Source of the DNA: an uncultured Dyadobacter sp.
Lineage (GTDB): Bacteria > Bacteroidota > Bacteroidia > Cytophagales > Spirosomataceae
DNA length: 64,000 nucleotides
Reading direction: 5' to 3'
Assembly: GCF_946482605.1 (NCBI RefSeq)
Contig: NZ_CAMLSE010000017.1
Coordinates: 1 to 64,000 of the forward strand
In this document: positions 1 to 8,181 of the stretch, one piece after another
Layout of the letters: each line of letters opens with the position of its first letter
Numbering within the stretch: the first letter of the stretch is position 1
The notes under the pieces: model-generated
Databases searched by the model: none
Told to the model about the DNA's origin: nothing
The model's input: only the letters and a program-made list of their open reading frames with translations
Made by a program: the position numbers and the translations under genes

Positions 1-118
1 CGGTTTCTGTTTTGGGTTTAGCAAAGAGGGGCAATAAATGTCTTTTCCAGGTAAGCCCGGCTAATGTCGTGCCTGTTACCAGCATGGCTAGCAGCAGTTT
101 GAGGTAGGTGTGTTTCAT
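1..118 (-). CDS. Partial small membrane or exported protein (N-terminus only)
   Basis: An open frame starts at an ATG (118 down to 116) and runs off the left edge without a stop, giving 39 residues that begin MKHTYLKLLLAMLVTG. Two positively charged residues are followed by a hydrophobic stretch, as in a signal peptide or single membrane anchor, and then a basic segment (WKRH). No family can be recognised from so little. It reads away from the YceI gene, so the two are divergent across a 333-base gap. The frame is short and could be chance, but its N-terminus looks like a real export signal. Confidence 0.4.
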   Translation of the reverse strand, partial: MKHTYLKLLLAMLVTGTTLAGLTWKRHLLPLFAKPKTET

Positions 119-451
119 CGTGATAGCGGTTTGAATGGATGACGAAATTGAACAGAGGCGGGCGTCGCCATTTCAAACTTCGTGATGGCATTGCCTTTAT
201 ACGTAATCCGATGAGCAACAGGTAAGAAAGCAGTGAGCAGGAGGCTCCATGACATGGCTGAGTTCTTTAAAGATCTCCAACAAACCCCCGCGGCCACTAT
301 ACCCGTGTATAGCGGTAACCTCCGGGTTAGCAGCCGATCTCGGATGGGCATTCGCGCTAAGTTTGCATTGCCGCCGGGCCACAGGACAAATCCCATGTAG
401 CCTGCCGGGGATCGGAAAAGAATGTATTCATACCAAAAACACAATGAAATC
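119..451. other. Intergenic gap of 333 bases with one -7 promoter box
   Basis: The gap separates the divergent edge gene and the YceI gene. Short open frames on both strands resemble no protein I know and have no signal peptide or plausible start context. The only element I can support is a -7 box of the Bacteroidota form at 358-365. Confidence 0.5.
358..365 (+). promoter_or_regulatory. Candidate -7 box (TAAGTTTG) for the YceI gene
   Basis: TAAGTTTG fits the Bacteroidota -7 consensus TAnnTTTG exactly. It would start transcription near 372 and leave a leader of about 80 bases before the ATG at 452. No matching TTTG element is visible upstream, so the assignment rests on the -7 box alone. Confidence 0.35.
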
Positions 452-985
452 ATGTCTCAGACAACTTGGAATGTAGATGTTGCCCATTCGGAAGTACAGT
501 TTAAAGTGAAACACCTTGTCATCTCGACCGTGACCGGGTTCTTCAGATCTTTCGGAGGTTCCGCCGTGACCGAGGGTGATAATTTCGAAAACGCTCGGGT
601 CGATTTTACGATCGATGTAAACAGCGTGGATACCGGCCAGCCTGGCCGTGACGAACATTTGCGCAATGCCGATTTCTTCGAAGCCGAGCAGTACCCGCAA
701 TTCCGTTTTGTTTCCACTTCTCTCAAAAAGGACAAAGGAGACGATTACAAGCTGCTGGGTGACCTGACCATCAAGGGCGTTACGAAGGAAGTGGAACTGA
801 CGGCCGAGTACGGCGGCACAGAACGCGATCCATGGGGTAACACGAAAGTGGGTTTCGAGGTGAGCGGTGTCATCGACCGTAAGGAATTCGGCGTGACTTT
901 CAACTCCCTTACCGAAACCGGCGGCCTCGCCCTGGGCGAGAACATCCGGATCCTGGCCAACATCCAGCTGGCAAAACAAGCGTAA
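452..985 (+). CDS. YceI family protein
   Basis: This 177-residue protein starts MSQTTWNVD and has the YceI lipocalin-like pattern throughout: an early AHSEVQFKVKH strand, a central NADFF segment followed by YPQFRFVSTS, then LTIKGVTKEVEL and a late DRKEFGVTFN. The family binds polyisoprenoid or other amphiphilic ligands in an eight-stranded barrel. There is no signal peptide, so this copy is probably cytoplasmic, unlike periplasmic E. coli YceI. An in-frame ATG lies 10 codons upstream at 422. I prefer 452 because the extra residues are not YceI-like and the family normally begins a few residues before the W-x-V-D strand. A strong terminator follows. The gene appears to stand alone. Confidence 0.9.
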   Translation: MSQTTWNVDVAHSEVQFKVKHLVISTVTGFFRSFGGSAVTEGDNFENARVDFTIDVNSVDTGQPGRDEHLRNADFFEAEQYPQFRFVSTSLKKDKGDDYKLLGDLTIKGVTKEVELTAEYGGTERDPWGNTKVGFEVSGVIDRKEFGVTFNSLTETGGLALGENIRILANIQLAKQA

Positions 986-1014
986 AAACCATTATTTAGA
1001 GTAGCTAATGTCGT

Positions 1015-1050
1015 AGAGGGCATCCTGTTTTCGGGTTGCCCTCTTTATTT
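1015..1050 (+). terminator. Rho-independent terminator after the YceI gene
   Basis: AGAGGGCA (1015-1022) pairs perfectly with TGCCCTCT (1037-1044) across a 14-base loop and is followed by TTATTT. It lies 29 bases past the YceI stop. Confidence 0.75.
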
Positions 1051-1117
1051 GTCCGTAGTTTTTTGCTTTAATTTGTGTACTCTATTTAAACAGTAGAATA
1101 AAGCACCGCCGTATTAT

Positions 1118-1933
1118 ATGCAGATCGAGATCAAGAATAAGCTGAATGAAAATGAATTGTTCAGGATTAAAAGAATGAAGGAGGTGATTAAGGCGACCCG
1201 CTCTCACGGGCACAAGGATTATCTTGAAATCATTTACCTCACACAGGGGGATGGCTTGCACCAGATCGACCATAGTCGGTTTCCCGTCCAGCCGGCAAGC
1301 CTGTACCTGGTGATGCCGGGCCAGATCCACAACTGGGAGCTTACCGCGGTTCCAAAAGGTTTTGTGGCTATGATCCGGAAGGATTTTTTGCTGGACCACC
1401 CTCTGTACGATCTGCTGTTCCATACTTTCCCGGTCGTATTTCCTTCCGGTTTTCAGCTCGGACATATCGATCAGACCATTGCAGGGATCTTCGAAAGCAT
1501 TGAAGCGGAATATCACGGCATGCAAACCAACTTTCAGGCGGTGATACAGACTTACCTGCTCCTGCTGTTCAACCTGCTCCGGCGCGAGATCAAATCCGAC
1601 CAGACGCAGCCTTATCCGCAGATCCTGACGGAGTTTTTTACATTGCTCGACCAGCATTACAAAGCCAGCCATGAAGTCAATTGGTTTGCCAATGCGCTTG
1701 GGATGTCGGCCAAGACGCTCAATGCGGCATGCCGGAAGGCGCTTGACAAGACAGCCGGGGCCATTATCACCGAACGGCTGACGGCGGAATCCAAACGATT
1801 GCTATTGTACTCGGACCAAAACCTGGGCGAAATCGCTTTTGAACTGGGCTTTTCCGATTCCTCGCACTTTAATAAGTTTTTCAAAAGGCAGACGGGTGTG
1901 CTTCCGGGCATTTACAGAAAGGGGATTTCCTGA
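1118..1933 (+). CDS. AraC family transcriptional regulator
   Basis: This 271-residue protein has the two-part AraC layout. Residues 1-140 form a cupin-like sensing half (YLEIIYLTQGDGLHQID and YLVMPGQIHNWEL are typical strands). Residues about 170-268 hold two helix-turn-helix units: WFANALGMSAKTLN, then LGEIAFELGFSDSSHFNKFFKRQTGVLPGIYR. It is probably a cytoplasmic ligand-responsive regulator. It lies 91 bases upstream of the outer-membrane barrel gene at 2025 on the same strand. A perfect inverted repeat with a -7 box sits in that gap, which suggests it controls the neighbour. The ligand is unknown. Confidence 0.9.
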   Translation: MQIEIKNKLNENELFRIKRMKEVIKATRSHGHKDYLEIIYLTQGDGLHQIDHSRFPVQPASLYLVMPGQIHNWELTAVPKGFVAMIRKDFLLDHPLYDLLFHTFPVVFPSGFQLGHIDQTIAGIFESIEAEYHGMQTNFQAVIQTYLLLLFNLLRREIKSDQTQPYPQILTEFFTLLDQHYKASHEVNWFANALGMSAKTLNAACRKALDKTAGAIITERLTAESKRLLLYSDQNLGEIAFELGFSDSSHFNKFFKRQTGVLPGIYRKGIS

Positions 1934-1957
1934 ATGTACCAATATCAGGAAGTAATG

Positions 1958-1979
1958 TACAAAGTCTACTCGCTTTGTA
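1958..1979. promoter_or_regulatory. Perfect inverted repeat, candidate operator
   Basis: TACAAAG (1958-1964) and CTTTGTA (1973-1979) are perfect inverted arms separated by 8 bases. They end 5 bases before the -7 box at 1985, so a bound protein would touch the promoter of the barrel gene. No T-tract follows, so it is unlikely to be a terminator for the AraC gene. Confidence 0.5.
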
Positions 1980-1984
1980 GGGTT

Positions 1985-1992
1985 TAAATTTG
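1985..1992 (+). promoter_or_regulatory. Candidate -7 box (TAAATTTG) for the outer-membrane barrel gene
   Basis: TAAATTTG matches TAnnTTTG exactly. Transcription would start near 1999, about 26 bases before the ATG at 2025. It lies just downstream of the inverted repeat at 1958-1979. Confidence 0.45.
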
Positions 1993-2024
1993 CCGTTATT
2001 CCACCTGACGGCCTTTTTAACCTG

Positions 2025-4484
2025 ATGCGATTTTCTTTACTTTTCCTGCTTTTATTTGCCCCATTTATAAGCTCCCAAGCGCAAAATCCGCTGACCATCA
2101 GGGGTAATGTGGCCGACGCAACTTCGGGGCAGGCGCTTCCTTATGCTTCCATTGCATTACATCGCGCTGCGGATTCGACATTGGTGAGCGGTGCTTTGAC
2201 CGATGAGCAGGGAACATACCGTTTCGAAGTGCAGGCCGAGCACACCTATTATGTTGCAGTTCAATATATGGGTTACCGCAAAGCATTGATCACATTACCC
2301 GGTCTGAAAGGTCGCTCGGGTACGGTGATCATTCCGGCGATCAGCCTGACTGCCGACCAGCGCATGCTGGATGCTCTGGACGTTACGGCCGGGCGGGAGG
2401 TCATGGAAAACCGGATCGACAGGCAGGTATATCGCGCAGGGCAATTTCTGAATAGTCAGGGTGGGACGGCCGTCGATGTTTTGCGGAATACACCTTCCGT
2501 GGCGGTCAATAGTGAAGGAGACATTACGCTGCGGGGAGCGACGGGCTTCCTTGTGCTGGTCAATGGAAAACCGGTACAAAGCGATCCCTCGGTCATCTTA
2601 AACCAGATCCCGGCCAATACCATCGAAAACATCGAAGTGATCACCAGCCCGTCCGCACGCTACGATCCGGACGGAAAGTCGGGGATTATCAATATCACCA
2701 CCAAAGTAGCGCAGGCAAACAGCCGCAGCGTAACCGTGAACGTGCAGGGAGGTTTACCGTCATTCCATCCTTACCATAACCTGAAACAGCCGTTGCGGTT
2801 CGGGGCGGATGTGGCCTGGGGAGTCAAAACAGGCAAATGGGAGGTGAATGTGAGCGGAAACTACCTGCGGAATGATATCACGGGCAAACGGGTTGGGGAT
2901 GTGAATACGACTTTGAACAAGGTGTTCACTTCTTTTCCTTCCAGCGGTGAGCGGAGTTTCAGGCGTTATAACTACACCATGCGAGCGTCGGTATCTTTTG
3001 CAGCAGACCCCTCCAATACCATTTCTGCGGGCTTCTACACCGGTTACCGCTTTCAGTCGAGGCGTGCGGACCTGGTTTATAACAATACCAAAACGGATCT
3101 CGAAACCGGAAAGACGATTGGAAGGATCACATATTTCAATTCCAATATCGCCCGGAAAACCAACCGGGTGACGCTGGGTAACCTGGATCACAGCCACCGG
3201 TTCGCCAACAAATCTGAACTGATACTGTCCGGTTTGGTCGAATCGGCTAACCTGGACGGGCTCACCACCAATGTCAACCTCGCGGAGCCGGGGCGCAGCG
3301 AATTGCTGCAAAGCACCCGTAACCCCGGGGAAAATCCTTTGAATGCGTACCGTTTGCAGGGGGATTATGCGGTGCCGCTGGGCAGGGGCAAGCTCGAAAC
3401 TGGTTATCAGTACCGCAACCAGGTGCAGAAGGGGATTTTCCAATACCTCGAACAGCAGCTGGAAACCGGTGAATTCGTGGTATTGCCACAATTTTCGAGC
3501 CGCACGCGCGTGGACAATCACATTCATTCGCTATTTGCCCAATACACCGGAAAGGCGGATCAGTTGGACTACTCGGGCGGACTGCGTTACGAGTATGCGA
3601 CCCGGCGCTTTACGGCAGAGGGGACCGGCCGGCGTGAGCTCGATCTTTCCAATTTTTTCCCTTCCGCACAAGTGCAATACCGGTTCAATCAGGGCTGGCG
3701 GGGAAAGGCGGGTTACTCGCGCCGTGTCCAGCGTTCCACCAACAACGAACTGAACCCGTTTCCCGAGCGTGAGCATTCCGAAACGCTGGAATCGGGGGAT
3801 CCGGACATCCTGCCGGAGTTTGTCGGGCAGGCGGAACTGGGGATCGTGCGGGAATTTGAAAAGGGCAGCGGCTTTCTCACTGTGTACAACCAGCGGATCA
3901 GGAATGTCGTCAACCGGGTCAATAGTGTGTACAATGACTCGATCATCAATCGCATTTACACCAATGCAGGACTGGCGACGTCGTGGGGCGCAGAGGCGGG
4001 CGGGCAGGTGAACCTAACCTCATGGTGGCAGTTGTACGCGGGCACCAATGTGTACAGGTATCAGATCAAAGGGACGCTTTTCAGCAATGCGGTGACGGTC
4101 AACACGGCGAGTGTCGTGTACTCGGTCAATGCCAATATGACGTTCCGTATCGCACCGGCGTTTCAAATTCAATGGGCGCTCAACTATTTGTCAAAAAGAG
4201 TCACGGCGCAAGGGGAGGACTCCCGGTTTATCAGTCCCTCCCTGAGTTTCAGAAAGACCTTTATGAAAGGAAAGCTGGCGGCGGCATTACAATGGCAAAG
4301 TATCGATCTCGGCTTACTGGGTGCCAATCAGCAACGTATAACCACCCGGGGCAAGGACTTTTACACCACCACCAATTACATCCAGGAGGGGGATATGGTC
4401 CTGTTGAACCTCAGCTATAATTTCAATCAACTCACCAAAAAAAGCAAACTCCCGTCCAGCGAGTTCGGTGAACGGGAGTTTTGA
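2025..4484 (+). CDS. TonB-type outer membrane beta-barrel family protein
   Basis: This 819-residue protein has a signal peptide (MRFSLLFLLLFAPFISSQAQ), then a CarboxypepD_reg-like domain at about 22-105 (IRGNVADATSGQALPYASIAL). A plug-like domain at about 130-225 follows (GGTAVDVLRNTPSVAVNSEGDITLRGATGFLVLVNGK), and the rest is a long barrel rich in aromatic strand ends. It resembles the outer membrane beta-barrel family (OMP_b-brl type) common in Bacteroidota rather than SusC, and no SusD neighbour is present. The substrate is unknown. It follows an AraC regulator and is probably controlled by it. The last 40 bases of the coding region also encode a terminator hairpin. Confidence 0.88.
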   Translation: MRFSLLFLLLFAPFISSQAQNPLTIRGNVADATSGQALPYASIALHRAADSTLVSGALTDEQGTYRFEVQAEHTYYVAVQYMGYRKALITLPGLKGRSGTVIIPAISLTADQRMLDALDVTAGREVMENRIDRQVYRAGQFLNSQGGTAVDVLRNTPSVAVNSEGDITLRGATGFLVLVNGKPVQSDPSVILNQIPANTIENIEVITSPSARYDPDGKSGIINITTKVAQANSRSVTVNVQGGLPSFHPYHNLKQPLRFGADVAWGVKTGKWEVNVSGNYLRNDITGKRVGDVNTTLNKVFTSFPSSGERSFRRYNYTMRASVSFAADPSNTISAGFYTGYRFQSRRADLVYNNTKTDLETGKTIGRITYFNSNIARKTNRVTLGNLDHSHRFANKSELILSGLVESANLDGLTTNVNLAEPGRSELLQSTRNPGENPLNAYRLQGDYAVPLGRGKLETGYQYRNQVQKGIFQYLEQQLETGEFVVLPQFSSRTRVDNHIHSLFAQYTGKADQLDYSGGLRYEYATRRFTAEGTGRRELDLSNFFPSAQVQYRFNQGWRGKAGYSRRVQRSTNNELNPFPEREHSETLESGDPDILPEFVGQAELGIVREFEKGSGFLTVYNQRIRNVVNRVNSVYNDSIINRIYTNAGLATSWGAEAGGQVNLTSWWQLYAGTNVYRYQIKGTLFSNAVTVNTASVVYSVNANMTFRIAPAFQIQWALNYLSKRVTAQGEDSRFISPSLSFRKTFMKGKLAAALQWQSIDLGLLGANQQRITTRGKDFYTTTNYIQEGDMVLLNLSYNFNQLTKKSKLPSSEFGEREF
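4437..4482. terminator. Bidirectional terminator inside the barrel gene's 3' end
   Basis: AAACTCCCGT (4446-4455) and ACGGGAGTTT (4472-4481) form a perfect 10-base-pair stem. On the plus strand the stem ends in TTTT. On the minus strand it is followed by GC and then seven T (complement of 4437-4443). It can therefore stop both convergent genes, whose stop codons lie only about 7 bases apart. Confidence 0.75.
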
Positions 4485-4490
4485 GAATAG

Positions 4491-6725
4491 CTACCGGGCG
4501 CTTACGATTTCCAATGCTTTTTCCAGTGCCTCATCGCGGCCTTCGGAAATTCCCCGGATCGTCGGCGCTACTTTTACCTGGGGCACAATGCCGATCTGCT
4601 GCGTTTCGCGGCCATCGGGATAGTAAACGCCGATACCGCTGATGCCTGTACGAATGCCGCCCGGCAGTGAAATGGGCGACACATTGCCGTCCGCCCCAGC
4701 CGTTGTACTGCCGATCACGGTCACATTCGGCGCTGCGGAGAAGGCCATTGTGGTGTATTCCGACTGGCTGACGGTGGCCTCATTCACGATCACAACGACT
4801 TTGCCTTTGTAGTAGTCCGCATTGGTTTTCCCCACTTTCACGTCTGGGGTAAAGGTGAAAAGGCCGGGCGTTTGCAAGCTTCCGTGGGTAAACTTTGCAA
4901 ACGACCGGGGCTCGGGCATGAGGTGTTCGCCCAAGGTGAATACCATAAAGTCGGACGGATAACAGCGCATGTCGATAACCAATCCTTTGGCTTTCAATAC
5001 CTGCGGAGCGAGTACCGGAAGGTAGTTGTTTTTGTATTTTCCCGGAAAAATATAAGCAATGTCCGGCCGGAGCATTTTGAAGCAAGTGTCCTTTTTATTA
5101 TAGTTCGCATAAATATTGATCTGTTTGCTATCGAAAAGTTTCAGATCTGCCTTTTGTATTTTTCCATTCCTTTTGAAAGAAATGCTGAGTGTGGAATCGT
5201 TGCTTCTGAGCAGATTGGTCGCCAGCTGCCTGAGCTGCGACGATGGGTTGGAAGCGGGGGTGTAAGGGGCGTGCCCGCGGATGAGGTCGGGAATGCTTTT
5301 GCCATTCACGGATTCGATGACATCACCCTTTTGCAAGCCCGATCGCTCACCCAATTGCGCATTATAGTAGTCGGTCACGACCGGTTTACCTTCCACCAGG
5401 CTCAGCTGGACAGGCGCATAGTTTTTGCCGAATCGTTTTTCCAATGCTTCATGACGCCCATACAGCTGCGCGTGTCCGTCTTGCACGCGCGCGAGCAATG
5501 CGAGCGCGGCGAGTTTATAGTCGGTTTCGTCTTTCGCTGTCACGAACCGGGGCACGGACTCTTTCAGCACCGAGTCCCAGTTTTCCTTAATCAATGACTT
5601 GTATGGGAAGTAATACTCGATCATGTTCCAGTAGCGAAAGAGCCCCAAAAGCCGGAAACCGGCGTCGGGATAAGCCATTTGGGCGTAGTCGTTTTCATTC
5701 TTAAAGTCTGGATTGCCTACACCCGGAAACAGACCAATATAGTAGTGCTCGTCCGTTCTGACCGCCATTCTGATGCTGTCGAGTTTGGCTGCCAGCGCTT
5801 TGCCGAGACCGGCTTGACTGATCCACCCAAGCGCCGGTTTCAATGCGGCGTCGGCAGGCACGGAGGCGGGCGAGATGGTCTTGACGGGGCCAAACCTGTT
5901 CACCCAGTTGAGCATTACCTTTTGTCTTTCCGCACCGGTTTTGGCTGCAATGTATGGTGTTGCAACGCGGAACAATTCGTAATCCATGTTATAATTCCCT
6001 TCCGCAACGGCCGGGTGATGGTATTTCACAAAGCCCCATACTTTGCCCAGTGTGACCAGATCCGCCGTCAGTTCGGGAGAAAGAGGCAAGCCGGGGCCTA
6101 ATGCGACTTTGGACCCGCCATCAAACTCTTTGTCGAGCACAGCGGCGTAGGTTTTTGCGGGCGGAGCTTCCGTGAACGGTTTCCCGTCGATCAGCAGTTC
6201 GAAATGGTCAATCCAGAGTGTCCCACCACCTACGAGCAGGGCACCAACATGGATCGTTTTTGCGCCCGACGGGTAGGGAAGTTTGATATTGTATTGTTTC
6301 CAATCCTGTGTGCCGCGAATGTTGGCATCCTGCATATTATTGAATTGCAGCGGCGCGGATGCGCCATCGATCCGAAGTACCAGGCCTACCCAGCCCTTAT
6401 CGACGCCCTTGAATTTCATATATCCCCTCAGCTCGATTTCCTTACCCCGGTAGTTGGCCGGGATGGCGTTGGCGGCCGAACCGAACTGGATGTTGTCCAT
6501 CACCTCCGGGGATTGAATGCGTAGCGAGGCTTTGCCCTGCTGCTTTTCGGTGGTGTCCGTGGACAGCCCGTATCCCTTTCCCCATTCTACCCATGGACGT
6601 GGCAGCTTTTGGCCCGGGATTCTTTGTTCGAAATCGAGGTTGAAATCTGCGGCAGATGGCGCGGTCTGCGCGGAAGCATTCCAGATGCACAGCAGGCATA
6701 GAAGGATGGCTGACAGGTTCTTCAT
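4491..6725 (-). CDS. S41 family peptidase (C-terminal-processing-protease type), exported
   Basis: This 744-residue protein has a signal peptide (LLCLLCIWNASAQ). Its N-terminal region, about 30-190, looks like a jelly-roll carbohydrate-binding fold (YMKFKGVDKGWVGLVLRIDG). A middle helical region follows, then a PDZ-like segment near 445-500 (GERSGLQKGDVIESVNGKSIPDL), and the S41 catalytic domain to the C-terminus. The nucleophile region reads EATVSQSEYTT, with Ser655 in the expected S-x-S-E context, followed by STTAGADGNVSPISLPGG. It probably cleaves proteins or peptides in the periplasm. The gene is monocistronic, convergent with the barrel gene and separated from the next upstream gene by about 216 bases. 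Confidence 0.88.
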   Translation of the reverse strand: MKNLSAILLCLLCIWNASAQTAPSAADFNLDFEQRIPGQKLPRPWVEWGKGYGLSTDTTEKQQGKASLRIQSPEVMDNIQFGSAANAIPANYRGKEIELRGYMKFKGVDKGWVGLVLRIDGASAPLQFNNMQDANIRGTQDWKQYNIKLPYPSGAKTIHVGALLVGGGTLWIDHFELLIDGKPFTEAPPAKTYAAVLDKEFDGGSKVALGPGLPLSPELTADLVTLGKVWGFVKYHHPAVAEGNYNMDYELFRVATPYIAAKTGAERQKVMLNWVNRFGPVKTISPASVPADAALKPALGWISQAGLGKALAAKLDSIRMAVRTDEHYYIGLFPGVGNPDFKNENDYAQMAYPDAGFRLLGLFRYWNMIEYYFPYKSLIKENWDSVLKESVPRFVTAKDETDYKLAALALLARVQDGHAQLYGRHEALEKRFGKNYAPVQLSLVEGKPVVTDYYNAQLGERSGLQKGDVIESVNGKSIPDLIRGHAPYTPASNPSSQLRQLATNLLRSNDSTLSISFKRNGKIQKADLKLFDSKQINIYANYNKKDTCFKMLRPDIAYIFPGKYKNNYLPVLAPQVLKAKGLVIDMRCYPSDFMVFTLGEHLMPEPRSFAKFTHGSLQTPGLFTFTPDVKVGKTNADYYKGKVVVIVNEATVSQSEYTTMAFSAAPNVTVIGSTTAGADGNVSPISLPGGIRTGISGIGVYYPDGRETQQIGIVPQVKVAPTIRGISEGRDEALEKALEIVSAR

Positions 6726-6736
6726 GGTCGGTTGTT

Positions 6737-6793
6737 TTTTAGTTTAGGTAAAAGAAAGGTTACTCCGGCTAATACTGTAACCGAAAACTAAAA
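6737..6793. promoter_or_regulatory. Nested inverted repeats upstream of the S41 peptidase
   Basis: TTTTAGTTT (6737-6745) pairs with AAACTAAAA (6785-6793). Inside it GGTTAC (6758-6763) pairs with GTAACC (6777-6782). The structure starts 11 bases before the peptidase ATG on the minus strand and could be a leader hairpin or an operator. No regulator gene is adjacent. Confidence 0.3.
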
Positions 6794-6869
6794 TCTGTTG
6801 CATAGGGGCAGTGATCGTGCTCACACAGGCCCGACGAAAACGGAACACGCAATGGGTATTCAACACAAA

Positions 6870-6897
6870 GCCCCGCCGGTTGTGATTCCGGCGGGGC
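6870..6897 (-). terminator. Terminator hairpin after the DUF4374 gene
   Basis: GCCCCGCCGG (6870-6879) and CCGGCGGGGC (6888-6897) form a perfect 10-base-pair GC-rich stem with an 8-base loop. Read on the minus strand it is followed by TTTGTGTT, a weak T-tract. It lies 45 bases beyond the DUF4374 stop codon. Confidence 0.65.
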
Positions 6898-6941
6898 CCT
6901 GGTTAAGTGCAGTAGTGTCGTAATCTTTTGATTTACAATGC

Positions 6942-8150
6942 TTATTTCGTTTTTTCCAAACGAAGGATGTAGTCGACGCCGTCGATAAACTCCGCACCCT
7001 GGGTCACTTTGTCGGAGGCAGGATCGTATTCCCAGATGTAGTCCTTATTGGCTCCATTGACTGCAATGTACGCTTTGCCGTCTTCTACAACCACAGCCTG
7101 CACCATTCGCTCGCCTTCGTCAGCGGGCAGGTCAAGTTTTTTGATGAATGCACCATTTTTTACATCAATCACCGAGAAAGAGTGCTCGGCGTCGATCGAT
7201 TCGCCGGCTATGCGCGTCCGGACGATGGCTTTTCCGTTTCCAATATACCACATCGCGGCTCCCATGCCGTTGCTGACCTTCGAAGAGAAATCGAAATAGT
7301 AGGCCGGATCGAGGGTCGTCGCGCCGTTTTTAATGCGGTAGACTACCGAGGGAGATTTATAGTCATACCCGCTCACAGGGTCGCTGATGAAATAAATGTC
7401 GCCGTTTTCATCCTTGAATGACGCCGGGGCGTATACGGTCGGCCCGCCGGCGGTCGTAGTACGCTTGTCGGTGATGGTACTTTCTACTTTCATGGACGGG
7501 TAAGTGACCACAGCCACATTGAAATCGGGATTGACAGGAAGCGGCTTCACCGACCAATCCGAGAACGAGTACCCGTAGCCGATAAAAAGTTTGCCGTCGC
7601 GGTATTCTGCAAACCCGAAATTATAACCCGTGAAACCGGCAGGTTTTGCTTTCAGGTCGAGTTTCCCGTTGGTGATCGTCATATCCGCGGTTTTAATGAT
7701 CGCGTAGCGACCTTCACCTTCGGCATCGCCGAAGATCACGAGCGTCTGGTCATCCACCCAGGCATAGGAGCTCCAATTCAGGAAAGTGAATGGGACTTCC
7801 TTATCGGTTACCAATGCGCCGTTCTGGACATGATACTTCCCGAGGCGGCCGCTGCCGAAGTTGGCGTGGTAATAGAAGCCGTCCTTCTGGATGATGTCCT
7901 GTGCATATACTTTGCCGGTCATTTCAGCCCCGTTGCCTTTCAGACTGATCGTTCCGCTGGTCAGGGAAGGTACATCGGCGATGTAGTAAGCGGTATTAGG
8001 CCACGCGCCGACACACAGGACGGCCGAGTATTTGCCTTCTTCTTTCACAGGTTCGCTGCCGTTGGTATCGTCGTCGCTGCAACCGTTAAGGGTGAGCGCG
8101 GTAAGGGCAATTAGGATCGCTTTCGCGGGGTAGCTTAAAAACTTGTTCAT
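6942..8150 (-). CDS. DUF4374 domain-containing lipoprotein
   Basis: This 402-residue protein has a lipoprotein signal (hydrophobic stretch, lipobox LNGC with Cys24), followed by an acidic linker and a repeating beta-rich domain of the DUF4374 type. Repeated features include WSSYAWVDDQTLVIFGD, GFAEYRDGKLFIGYGY and DGKAYIAVNG, which suggest a beta-propeller-like fold. In Bacteroidota, DUF4374 genes usually sit beside TonB-dependent siderophore receptors. Here the gene follows such a receptor by 31 bases, so the two form one operon. The likely role is cell-surface or periplasmic help in iron-complex uptake, inferred from context. The upstream receptor carries a nonsense codon, so expression of this gene may suffer from polarity. 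Confidence 0.8.
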   Translation of the reverse strand: MNKFLSYPAKAILIALTALTLNGCSDDDTNGSEPVKEEGKYSAVLCVGAWPNTAYYIADVPSLTSGTISLKGNGAEMTGKVYAQDIIQKDGFYYHANFGSGRLGKYHVQNGALVTDKEVPFTFLNWSSYAWVDDQTLVIFGDAEGEGRYAIIKTADMTITNGKLDLKAKPAGFTGYNFGFAEYRDGKLFIGYGYSFSDWSVKPLPVNPDFNVAVVTYPSMKVESTITDKRTTTAGGPTVYAPASFKDENGDIYFISDPVSGYDYKSPSVVYRIKNGATTLDPAYYFDFSSKVSNGMGAAMWYIGNGKAIVRTRIAGESIDAEHSFSVIDVKNGAFIKKLDLPADEGERMVQAVVVEDGKAYIAVNGANKDYIWEYDPASDKVTQGAEFIDGVDYILRLEKTK

Positions 8151-8181
8151 TTTGAGATTAGTATATAAAACTGGGTTGTTA

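Noticed and set aside
115..476. Several 60-110-codon frames on both strands in the first gap
   Set aside because: They resemble no protein, overlap each other and cross the candidate promoter of the YceI gene.
1958..1979. Reading the inverted repeat as a terminator of the AraC gene
   Set aside because: No T-tract follows and it abuts a -7 promoter box.
2760..3527. 255-codon antisense frame inside the barrel gene, and similar long ones at 4872-5597, 9211-10050 and 38409-39197
   Set aside because: They are shadows of strongly coding GC-rich genes; the sense proteins match known families end to end.
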